Below, one piece after another: positions 52,082 to 60,020 of a stretch of 64,000 bases of DNA. The DNA comes from an uncultured Veillonella sp. (lineage in GTDB: Bacteria > Bacillota > Negativicutes > Veillonellales > Veillonellaceae): assembly GCF_937981445.1 (NCBI RefSeq), contig NZ_CALJON010000014.1:1-64000 (forward strand), written 5' to 3'. The translations under genes and the position numbers were made by a program. Positions within the stretch are counted from its first letter, which is position 1, and every line of letters starts with the position of its first letter. The notes below the pieces were generated by a model. It saw only the letters and a list, made by a program, of their open reading frames with translations, did no database searches and was not told where the DNA came from.

Positions 52082-53248
52082 ATGAACATAATCGTCATAT
52101 GTTTATTAAGCTTCATGGCTGCTATTGGGCCATTGAGCAGTGATATTTATATACCGGGACTCCCTGAAATTGCAGCGGATTTAAATACGTCGGCATCAGG
52201 TGTGCAGTTAAGTTTGACAGCTTGCTTTTTAGGCCTTGCCTTAGGGCAGATTATCATGGGGCCCTGGAGTGATGAAATAGGTAGACGCAAGCCGGCGATA
52301 ATAGCTTTTGCTGGTTTTGGTATAGCTTCTTTTCTCTGTGCGACAGCTACTTCGTTAGTCATGTTTTTGGCTTGGCGCTTTATACAGGGGGTTGTCGGGG
52401 CTGGTTGTATTGTACTTGCTAGAGCGATTGTTTGTGATCAATATAGAGGTAATGAACTAACTCGTTTTATTGCGTTGCTTGTATTAGTATCATCCATTGT
52501 GCCGATTGCGGGGCCAGTAGTAGGCGGTTTGATTTTACATGCTTTTAATTGGGAGAGCATTTTTTTGTTACTAGGAATCTTAGGTGTAGTGGGGGCTCTG
52601 TGGGTATTAGTAACATTGCCTGAAACATTGGCCTTAGAGGATCGTGTGACTGGGGGGCTAAAAGCGTCGCTAGAAGGGATGCGAGCTTTGTGGAATATAC
52701 ACGAGTATCGAGGCTATTTGCTAGTGCAAGGCTTTGCGTCCATGGGATTGTTTGCTTATATTAGTAGCTCGCCTTTCATCATGGAAGAAATTTATACTTT
52801 AACCCCTACGGAGTTTAGTATCTTCTTTGGCATATGCTCGGGGTGTTTAGCTATATCTTCGCAAATTTTTGGACGTCTTTGTAAATCTGTGGGCGAAGAA
52901 ACGGTACTTTGGTATGGGAATATAGGTGGCCTTGTAGTAGGCTTATTAATCGTCGTAGTGGAGATGGTACGACCTGCTTCCCCAGGGGTGATTATGTTGC
53001 TGTTGATGCTTTTAGTCGCCACTTGCGGTATTACTTTGCCAATTAGCTTTTCCGGTGGGGTCAATTCACAAAAGGGGCTTTCAGGAAGCGCGTCAGGCTT
53101 GCTTGGGGTTATATCATTTTTAGCAGGGGCGCTGGCCGCTCCTTTAGTGGGTCTAGGTGGAAGTCAAACGATGTGGCCCTTAGCTATTATAATTGTGTTA
53201 GAACATGTGGGTTCACTTGTGAGTATGCACTACTATATAAAAGCATAG
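52082..53248 (+). CDS. Bcr/CflA-type multidrug efflux MFS transporter
   Basis: A 388-residue major facilitator protein with 12 predicted membrane segments. The start GPLSSDIYIPGLPEIAADL and the segment LGLALGQIIMGPWSDEIGRRKP (the MFS motif A, shown in part) are characteristic of the Bcr/CflA drug-resistance group. Proton-driven export of drugs such as bicyclomycin or of chloramphenicol-like compounds is known for relatives; the substrate here is unknown. GGAGG lies before the ATG. It is a single gene between two terminators. Confidence 0.88.
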   Translation: MNIIVICLLSFMAAIGPLSSDIYIPGLPEIAADLNTSASGVQLSLTACFLGLALGQIIMGPWSDEIGRRKPAIIAFAGFGIASFLCATATSLVMFLAWRFIQGVVGAGCIVLARAIVCDQYRGNELTRFIALLVLVSSIVPIAGPVVGGLILHAFNWESIFLLLGILGVVGALWVLVTLPETLALEDRVTGGLKASLEGMRALWNIHEYRGYLLVQGFASMGLFAYISSSPFIMEEIYTLTPTEFSIFFGICSGCLAISSQIFGRLCKSVGEETVLWYGNIGGLVVGLLIVVVEMVRPASPGVIMLLLMLLVATCGITLPISFSGGVNSQKGLSGSASGLLGVISFLAGALAAPLVGLGGSQTMWPLAIIIVLEHVGSLVSMHYYIKA

Positions 53249-53300
53249 GGGCATGGTGATTATAGTGTAAAGTAAGAAAGCTAAATCTAATGTGTATATA

Positions 53301-53331
53301 AAAGCGCGGGTCTTTTGAGCCGTGCTTTTTT
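53301..53331 (+). terminator. Intrinsic terminator after the efflux gene
   Basis: AAGC and GCGG pair with GCCG and GCTT around the loop, followed by six T residues. Confidence 0.7.
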
Positions 53332-53488
53332 GATGACATTAAGCGTCTAGTATGCTATGATAAAGTTATATTATTGTGCAACATATGCTGTTGTTTTAGC
53401 ATGTGTTTTATGTGTTTTAACATACAGTATCTAATCATTGTATTTGAGCTATTAGATACTTGTTGAGAAGTATGGGAGATTATAAAGA

Positions 53489-55018
53489 ATGAGTGCAGGA
53501 CCAATGACAGTTTCATATAATTGCCGTGAGCAACTTTGCATCGATACAGCACCAGGACCTGGTGCCATAGTTATCTTTGGCGCTTCTGGTGATTTGACTA
53601 AGCGTAAATTATTACCTGCTATTTTTGCATTGTATAAACGCAATTTATTACCAGCGCAATTTGCCGTTATTGGCGTAGCCCGGACGGCTATGTCTAATGA
53701 AGAATTTCAAGCAGAAGTGCGTGAGTCTTTAAAAGGAGAAGGCACCTTAGATGATTCATTTATAGAGCGTTTTTCCTATGTATCTGGGCAATACACGGAG
53801 TCTGATACATTTGCAAGACTCGATGAAGAATTAGAACGCGTAACAGGTGCGCATAAGACAGAGCATAATGCCTTGTTTTATTTAGCTATGCCACCAGCTC
53901 TTTTTGAACCCATCGTAAAAGGATTACATGACGAAGGCTTACTAGACGAAACAGATGGGTGGAAACGGGTTATTATTGAGAAACCATTTGGCCATGATTT
54001 AGAAAGTGCCGTGGCTCTTGACCATGCATTAAAACAATATATTCAAGAGTCTCAGACCTATCGTATTGACCATTATCTAGGTAAAGAAACCGTACAAAAT
54101 ATCTTAATGCTTCGTTTTGCTAATGCGATTTTCGAACCTTTATGGAATCACACATACATTGAAAAAGTAGAAATCACGGTAGCGGAAGAGTTGGGTGTAG
54201 AAAAGCGAGCTGGTTATTATGACAAGGCCGGTGCGCTTCGCGATATGTTCCAAAATCATATGGTTCAAATGCTATCTTTGATTGCTATGGAACCACCAGC
54301 CGTATTTGAAGCTGATGCGTATCGTGATGAAATTGCAAAATTAATTTCCTCAATCCGTCCGTTAGATGGCCAAGATTTAGGTCATATGGCTGTACGGGGA
54401 CAATACGTGGAATCTGTTGACCCAGAGAATCCAGTTGTAGGGTATCGAAAAGAAGAGGGCGTAGCACCTCGGTCTCAAACAGAAACCTATGTGGCATTAA
54501 AATTGTTTATTGATAATTGGCGTTGGCGTGGCGTACCATTCTATATGCGTACGGGTAAGCGCTTACCTAAGAAATCGAGTGAAATTGCGATTACGTTTAA
54601 ACCAATTCCACATTCCATATTTAAGCCAATTCGTCCGAAGGACTTTAATCAAAATGTATTGTTGCTACGCATGCAGCCTCATGAAGGGATGGGCCTTTCC
54701 ATTGAAGTGAAGTCTCCAGGTTCAAAACTTTGCGTTAATACATTGGAAATGGATTTCTCCTACAGTGACTTCATGCAAGGTGTAGATATTCCGGATGCAT
54801 ATGAACGTTTGATTTTAGATGCCCTATTAGGGGATCAAACCTTGTTCGTACGTAATGATACAGTAGAAGCGTCTTGGAAGCTTTTCATGCCTTTATTAAA
54901 TGCGTGGGAAGCTAATCTTGATAATGTACCACTTTGTTTCTATCCAGCCTTTAGTGAAGGTCCTAAGGAAGCAAATGAGATTTTAGAAGGAGGCACTTTG
55001 GCATGGCGCAAGATTTAA
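53489..55018 (+). CDS. zwf: Glucose-6-phosphate 1-dehydrogenase
   Basis: A 509-residue enzyme of the oxidative pentose phosphate path. Seen: IFGASGDLTKRKLLPA (NADP-binding loop), EKPFGHDLESA, the catalytic RIDHYLGKETVQN and FYMRTGKRLPKK. An N-terminal extension of about 25 residues precedes the dinucleotide fold. It overlaps the pgl gene by 16 bases. The pair yields NADPH and 6-phosphogluconate from glucose 6-phosphate; in an organism that may not ferment sugars, the main purpose is likely NADPH and pentose supply, which is inference. Confidence 0.95.
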   Translation: MSAGPMTVSYNCREQLCIDTAPGPGAIVIFGASGDLTKRKLLPAIFALYKRNLLPAQFAVIGVARTAMSNEEFQAEVRESLKGEGTLDDSFIERFSYVSGQYTESDTFARLDEELERVTGAHKTEHNALFYLAMPPALFEPIVKGLHDEGLLDETDGWKRVIIEKPFGHDLESAVALDHALKQYIQESQTYRIDHYLGKETVQNILMLRFANAIFEPLWNHTYIEKVEITVAEELGVEKRAGYYDKAGALRDMFQNHMVQMLSLIAMEPPAVFEADAYRDEIAKLISSIRPLDGQDLGHMAVRGQYVESVDPENPVVGYRKEEGVAPRSQTETYVALKLFIDNWRWRGVPFYMRTGKRLPKKSSEIAITFKPIPHSIFKPIRPKDFNQNVLLLRMQPHEGMGLSIEVKSPGSKLCVNTLEMDFSYSDFMQGVDIPDAYERLILDALLGDQTLFVRNDTVEASWKLFMPLLNAWEANLDNVPLCFYPAFSEGPKEANEILEGGTLAWRKI

Positions 55019-55752
55019 TTCATGTATTTGACACACCAAAGCAGGTGGCCGAAGAAGTAGCCAAAGCATTTATTGCATTTACTGATGATTGTATTAAAAC
55101 AACTGGGTCCTGTGTAGTGGCTATTTCTGGTGGCACGACTCCGAATACCTTGTTTGAACTTCTTAATACTGACGAATATCGCACACAGCTAGATTGGGAA
55201 AATATCTTTTTCCTTTGGGTAGATGAGCGTTTTGTACCGCATACTGATCCAGATAATAATTTTGGTCGAGCTAAGGAACGACTTTTTGGCAATATTGGTT
55301 CAAGTTGTCATTTTTACCCAGTGCCAACTAATGACGGTACAGTGGAAGAAGCTGCTGATGCGTATGAAAAAGAAGTGGATATGGTGCTTCGTGCTTGTGA
55401 AAAAGACACCCTTGATTTAGTTTTATTGGGCCTAGGTGATGATGGCCATACAGCGTCTTTGTTTTCAAAATCTCAAGCCCTTCATGTAGATGACCGCAAG
55501 ATTGCGCCTGTAACAGATGGCAAGGTTTGGAAGCGCGTGACCATGACATTCCCATTTTTAGCTTCAGCCAAAAAAGTATGGTTTACTGTAGTGGGGGACT
55601 CTAAGGCTAGTGCATTATCTCGCGTGCTTCGGCAACGTCTTGATTATGCTGATGAATCTTGGCAGGAACGAATTGGTCATGTATTGCCTGGCGCGGTGTT
55701 ATCTCAAGAGGAAGTAGAGTGGTTTGTTGATACAGCAGCGAAAAAAGGGTAA
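55003..55752 (+). CDS. pgl: 6-phosphogluconolactonase
   Basis: A 249-residue protein of the DevB/SOL family: VVAISGGTTPNTLFELL, LWVDERFVPHTDPDNNFG and LGLGDDGHTASLF are the standard motifs. It opens the lactone made by Zwf. Its start lies inside the end of zwf with AAGGAGG nine bases upstream, so the two are coupled. No gnd gene is in the window. Confidence 0.94.
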   Translation: MAQDLIHVFDTPKQVAEEVAKAFIAFTDDCIKTTGSCVVAISGGTTPNTLFELLNTDEYRTQLDWENIFFLWVDERFVPHTDPDNNFGRAKERLFGNIGSSCHFYPVPTNDGTVEEAADAYEKEVDMVLRACEKDTLDLVLLGLGDDGHTASLFSKSQALHVDDRKIAPVTDGKVWKRVTMTFPFLASAKKVWFTVVGDSKASALSRVLRQRLDYADESWQERIGHVLPGAVLSQEEVEWFVDTAAKKG

Positions 55753-55977
55753 GTATAAAAGCAAAATTATACATCCCTTTGTTAAAGGGGATATAGGTTT
55801 GGCCTGCTGTATATATACCCCTTCGCTAATGTGCACATACCCCCTTTGATAAAATAATATATTTGAATTGAGAATTCGCTATTATGATTCTATAGCCATA
55901 GTGCTTCCATTCGTGGTACACTGTAAGAGTAACAGATGATGGTTGTAGTTATTTAGTAGCTGAACGAGGTGAAGCAT

Positions 55978-56217
55978 ATGTTTAATTTCGGCACGCAGGA
56001 ATTAATTTTAGTGTTAATCATAGCACTAGTTGTATTTGGCCCAGGAAAGCTACCAGAAGTAGGTAAAGCCATCGGCAAGGGCATCAATGAATTTAAAGAT
56101 GCAGTAAGTTCTGATAAAAAGAAATCTGATGCAAAAGTATCTGATGTTGCCAAGACGGAAACCATTGATGTGGAAGCGGGCGAAGTAAACGAGAAAAAGC
56201 ATAAAGAGGTTGAATAA
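55978..56217 (+). CDS. tatA: Sec-independent translocase subunit TatA
   Basis: A 79-residue protein with the TatA/E plan: one N-terminal membrane helix (ELILVLIIALVVFGPGKLPE), the FGPGKLPEVGKAIGKG hinge and amphipathic helix, then a charged tail. The short length favours TatA over TatB. ATG at 55978 is preferred over GTG at 55969 because of GAGG eight bases upstream. No tatC is next to it; a terminator follows, so it is a separate unit. Confidence 0.9.
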   Translation: MFNFGTQELILVLIIALVVFGPGKLPEVGKAIGKGINEFKDAVSSDKKKSDAKVSDVAKTETIDVEAGEVNEKKHKEVE

Positions 56218-56230
56218 TCAATTGCTTATA

Positions 56231-56264
56231 AGGAGGCCCCCACAGTACTTTGTGAGGGGCCTTT
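56231..56264 (+). terminator. Terminator-like hairpin after tatA
   Basis: GGCCCC and CACA pair with TGTG and GGGGCC around a short loop. The T-rich part is broken (TTTGGAGCTATTTTT), so strength is uncertain. Confidence 0.55.
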
Positions 56265-56290
56265 GGAGCTATTTTTGAGGAGGTTATTAT

Positions 56291-56596
56291 ATGTGTAAAG
56301 ATTGTGGTTGCGGCAGTACAGGCCATGCACATCAACAAGTGTTTAATGTACCAGGTATGATGTGCAGTAATTGTGAAAATACAGTAAAAACAGCCGTGCT
56401 TGGATTGCCCGGTGTTATGTCTGCTGATGTAGATTTAAAGACTAAAGATGTAACGATTTCTTATGACGCTAGTAAAGTAACCGCTGAAGCGATTACAGCG
56501 GCTATTGATGCAACTGGTTTTGATGTTGCTTCTGTATCTGACGCTGCTCATACTCATGGTGGTTTCGTAGGTACGTTGAAACGTCTATTTAAATAA
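56291..56596 (+). CDS. CopZ-like heavy-metal-associated domain protein
   Basis: A 101-residue protein with a heavy-metal-associated (ferredoxin-like) domain. The metal motif is GMMCSNCENTV (M-x-C-x-x-C) near residue 23. Ahead of it is an extra Cys/His cluster, CKDCGCGSTGHAHQQ, that could bind a second metal or regulate transfer, and a short His-containing tail (AHTHGG). It is probably a copper chaperone or buffer. No copper ATPase is adjacent. GAGGAGG precedes the ATG. Confidence 0.85.
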   Translation: MCKDCGCGSTGHAHQQVFNVPGMMCSNCENTVKTAVLGLPGVMSADVDLKTKDVTISYDASKVTAEAITAAIDATGFDVASVSDAAHTHGGFVGTLKRLFK

Positions 56597-56604
56597 AATG
56601 AACT

Positions 56605-56634
56605 AAGCCCGTTGCGTTGCAGCGGGCTTTATTT
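56605..56634 (+). terminator. Intrinsic terminator after the CopZ-like gene
   Basis: AAGCCCGTTGC pairs with GCAGCGGGCTT around a three- to four-base loop, then TATTT. Confidence 0.8.
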
Positions 56635-56648
56635 ATAAGGGGGCACAG

Positions 56649-57092
56649 ATGATTAAGCAATTTAATGATAAAGAATACACCTGGGAGGGTGTAGATACTT
56701 TGGTATATAAACAAGATGGAAGTCCATTTAAGGATGTGACACGGCAGGTTCTATTCAATGGTTCCTTTGATATTCCTTGCCAATTTCGCTATTTTGAGGT
56801 GAAACCAGGCGGGTACTCTACGCTAGAGCATCATGAACACACTCATATGGTCATGATTTTTAGAGGACAGGGTCAATGCTTGTTAGGTACTACAGTGACA
56901 GATGTAAAGGTAGGGGATTTCATAGAAATTCCAAGCCACACGATTCATCAGTTCCGCGCTAATAAAGGGGATTATCTAGGCTTTTTGTGCTTAGTTAATA
57001 TTGATCGAGATGAGGTTAAAATTCCTGATGCGGCGCAGATTGAAGAATTGAAGACCAACCCTGTGGTTAAAGAGTTTTTAGAAAGCTGTTAA
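56649..57092 (+). CDS. Cupin domain protein
   Basis: A 147-residue single-domain cupin. The first cupin motif is in STLEHHEHTHMVMIFRGQG (four candidate His/Glu metal ligands), the second in IPSHTIHQFRAN. The fold would bind one metal ion. The substrate is unknown; a small sugar-isomerase or stress role is typical for such proteins but not shown here. It begins soon after the terminator of the previous gene, with GGGG upstream. Confidence 0.82.
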   Translation: MIKQFNDKEYTWEGVDTLVYKQDGSPFKDVTRQVLFNGSFDIPCQFRYFEVKPGGYSTLEHHEHTHMVMIFRGQGQCLLGTTVTDVKVGDFIEIPSHTIHQFRANKGDYLGFLCLVNIDRDEVKIPDAAQIEELKTNPVVKEFLESC

Positions 57093-57423
57093 AGGAAGAG
57101 TTGGTAAGCTCTTACGTACAGTGTTTTTACGTATTAACTGAGGCGATGTGGCCCTAGAACAGAGACGCGAACTAAGGGGGCTAAGGCGAAGCTTGAGACG
57201 CAAATTCTGGGAAACGGTAAGGAGACAATTAGGGATAAAGTTAGGAAGAGCGTTAAGAAAGAAGTTAGGATGAGTGGCGAGATAAAATGAGGGCTTTCTA
57301 TAGACGATATATAGTTTTTATGCTATAATTAACTATTGTCTTTGAGAATGAAGATAGTCCGTAAATCCTTTGATTTCGGGTATTCATAAAAATGTATAAA
57401 TAGTAGCTATATGGGAGGCTTAC
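57093..57423. other. Gene-free stretch ahead of typA with an extended -10 promoter
   Basis: 330 bases with no convincing gene. Purine-rich, degenerate repeats of GTTAAGGA/GTTAGGA-like words lie at about 57200-57280. A TATAAT box at 57324-57329 preceded by TGC makes an extended -10, a likely promoter for typA, with a leader of about 90 bases. Confidence 0.5.
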
Positions 57424-59235
57424 ATGATTCGCGAAAATATTCGTAATGTTGCAATTATTGCACACGTTGACCATGGTAAAACAACTTTGGTGGACGCACT
57501 ATTAAAACAAAGCCATATTTTCAGAGCAAATGAAAAAGTGGCAGAACGCGTAATGGATTCCAATGACTTGGAACGTGAACGCGGGATTACTATTTTGTCT
57601 AAAAATACGGCTGTTATGCATAACGACGTAAAAATCAATATCGTTGACACTCCAGGCCATGCTGACTTTGGTGGCGAAGTAGAACGCGTACTTAACATGG
57701 TAGATGGTGTACTTCTTTTAGTTGATGCCTTTGAAGGCCCAATGCCTCAAACAAAATACGTACTTCGCAAAGCATTGGAACAGAAATTAAAACCAATCGT
57801 AGTTATCAACAAAATTGACCGTCCTGACCAACGTGTTCATGAAGTTGAAGATGAAGTATTGGAATTATTCATGGAACTTGAAGCTGATGATGATCAATTA
57901 GACTTCCCAGTAGTATATGCATCTGCTCGTGATGGCATTGCTAAAGCATCCATGGATGATGAAGGCAAAGATATGCAGCCTTTATTCGAAGTGCTTATTA
58001 AAGAAATTCCTGCTCCACAAGGTGATATTGATGGCCCATTACAGTTCATGGTAACTACTCTTGATTATGATGAATATGTAGGTAAAATTGCGGTAGGTCG
58101 CGTGGTTCGTGGCCGCTTAAAAACTGGTCAACAAGTAGCGATTATGAATGGAGAAAGCACTCGTAAAGCAAAAGTCGGCCGCGTATATACTTACAATGGT
58201 TTGAACCGTGTAGAAACTGATGAAGTGGCTATGGGGGATATCGCTGCGTTCGTAGGTATTGAAGATATCAATATTGGTGAAACTGTAGCTGACGTGGAAA
58301 ATCCAGAAGCATTACCTTCTATTTCCATTGACGAACCTACATTGGCTATGATGTTCTCTGTTAACAATTCTCCATTTGCTGGTCGTGAAGGCGATTTTGT
58401 TACAAGCCGTCATTTGCGTGATCGCTTATTCAAAGAAGTGCAAACTAATGTGTCCATGAAGGTGGAAGAAACTGATTCTCCAGATGCCTTTAAAGTATCT
58501 GGCCGTGGTGAATTGCACTTAGCCGTTCTTATCGAAACTATGCGTCGTGAAGGGTATGAATTACAAGTAGGTAAACCTCGTGTAATTTACAAACGCATTA
58601 ATGATCAATTGTGCGAACCATTAGAATACTTAACAATTGACGTACCTCAAGAATTCATGGGTACTGTTATGGAAAACCTTGGCGCTCGTAAAGCTGAACT
58701 TATCAACATGAATGAGTTAGCTGGTTACCTTCGTATGGAATTCATCATTCCAGCTCGTGGCTTAATCGGGTTCCGTGCACAGTTCTTAACTAGCACAAAA
58801 GGCAATGGTATTATGAACCATGTATTCCATGGGTATGCACCATTCAAAGGGGATATCCCAAGCCGTACACGCGGTGCACTTGTAGCCTTTGAAGATGGCG
58901 AAACAACACCATATGGCTTAAACTCTGTACAAGATCGCGGTACATTATTCATTGGACCAAATGAACCAGTTTACACAGGCCGTATCATTGGTGAAAATGC
59001 TCGCGAATCCGATATGGACGTTAACCCATGTAAGAAAAAACATGTTACTAACATGCGTTCCAGTTCCTCTGATGAAGCTGTTCGCTTAGTGCCACCTCGC
59101 ATTTTCAGTTTGGAACAAGCACTTGAATGGATTAACGATGACGAACTTGTAGAAGTAACGCCTAAGAGCATTCGCATGCGTAAAGCGATTCTTGATCGTG
59201 CAGCTCGTGCTAAAGCAGCTAAAAATAGCAAATAA
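57424..59235 (+). CDS. typA: Translational GTPase TypA/BipA
   Basis: A 603-residue ribosome-binding GTPase. G1 is AHVDHGKTTL, G3 DTPGHADFGGEV, G4 NKIDRPDQR, and the C-terminal domain includes PSRTRGALVAFEDGETTPYGL, all BipA signatures. It helps large-subunit assembly and growth under stress or cold. GGGAGG lies six to seven bases before the ATG. The gene is followed two bases later by the YgjP-like gene, then dnaE, so they may share a transcript. Confidence 0.97.
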   Translation: MIRENIRNVAIIAHVDHGKTTLVDALLKQSHIFRANEKVAERVMDSNDLERERGITILSKNTAVMHNDVKINIVDTPGHADFGGEVERVLNMVDGVLLLVDAFEGPMPQTKYVLRKALEQKLKPIVVINKIDRPDQRVHEVEDEVLELFMELEADDDQLDFPVVYASARDGIAKASMDDEGKDMQPLFEVLIKEIPAPQGDIDGPLQFMVTTLDYDEYVGKIAVGRVVRGRLKTGQQVAIMNGESTRKAKVGRVYTYNGLNRVETDEVAMGDIAAFVGIEDINIGETVADVENPEALPSISIDEPTLAMMFSVNNSPFAGREGDFVTSRHLRDRLFKEVQTNVSMKVEETDSPDAFKVSGRGELHLAVLIETMRREGYELQVGKPRVIYKRINDQLCEPLEYLTIDVPQEFMGTVMENLGARKAELINMNELAGYLRMEFIIPARGLIGFRAQFLTSTKGNGIMNHVFHGYAPFKGDIPSRTRGALVAFEDGETTPYGLNSVQDRGTLFIGPNEPVYTGRIIGENARESDMDVNPCKKKHVTNMRSSSSDEAVRLVPPRIFSLEQALEWINDDELVEVTPKSIRMRKAILDRAARAKAAKNSK

Positions 59236-59237
59236 GT

Positions 59238-60017
59238 ATGAGTGGGCTACGACAAGATTTACAAGCTCGTAGCAGTAAAAAAATAGAACATTACGAAGTC
59301 ATTCTTGACGGTCGCCCCGTGCCCTATACGGTGACCTGGAAGTCCGTTAAAAATTTGAATCTTCGTGTTAACTCTGAAGGCACCGTTTCTGTATCGGTGC
59401 CTTTTAGAACATCTGTAAGTACTGTACGAGCATTTGTAGAAGGACATAAAGATTTTTTGCGTAAAGCAAAAGCACGAGTTAAACCAAAGGTACAGCGCAC
59501 ATTAGCTTATGTAAAAGGCGAGAAACTTCGCATTCTTGGCCATGTAGCCACTTTAGATGTGCGCTACTCGCCACCAGGCCGTAGGGCTTATGTTAGTTGG
59601 AGTGAGACGCGACCTCAAATTATTTATATGTTCATTAAGGATCATATGGGAACACCTGAAAAGGCGGCCTTAATGGCAGAATTTTTACAAGGCCTAATGC
59701 AAGATACTGTATTGCGGGTTGGTGCGAGTGTATATGATGCATTTATTGCTGCCGGCTATGATATAGTAAGGCCTACTTTTCGCGTGGCGAAAGCTAAAAC
59801 ACGGTGGGGGTCCTGTTCGCCAGCGTTAGGGCGCATTATGATTAATCAACAATTATTGAGTGGTCCTATTCGATTTTTACAGTATGTGATGATACATGAA
59901 TTTGCCCATCTTATACATCCCAACCACTCTGCTGATTTTTGGGCTGTAGTGGGGCAATTTATGCCACAATGGAAAACTGTGCGCAAGGAGTTGAATACAT
60001 ATTTTAGAGGGAGGTAA
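59238..60017 (+). CDS. YgjP-like (SprT/DUF45) metallopeptidase
   Basis: A 259-residue protein of the YgjP family. Metal motif HEFAHLIHPNHSADFW (HExxH with a third His) near residue 215, after KTRWGSCSPALGRIMIN, the family hallmark. The N-terminal half is basic. The family is linked to DNA-restriction loci in some genomes, but here it lies between typA and dnaE, with only two and three bases separating the genes. A housekeeping peptidase role is possible; the substrate is unknown. Confidence 0.87.
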   Translation: MSGLRQDLQARSSKKIEHYEVILDGRPVPYTVTWKSVKNLNLRVNSEGTVSVSVPFRTSVSTVRAFVEGHKDFLRKAKARVKPKVQRTLAYVKGEKLRILGHVATLDVRYSPPGRRAYVSWSETRPQIIYMFIKDHMGTPEKAALMAEFLQGLMQDTVLRVGASVYDAFIAAGYDIVRPTFRVAKAKTRWGSCSPALGRIMINQQLLSGPIRFLQYVMIHEFAHLIHPNHSADFWAVVGQFMPQWKTVRKELNTYFRGR

Positions 60018-60020
60018 GGT

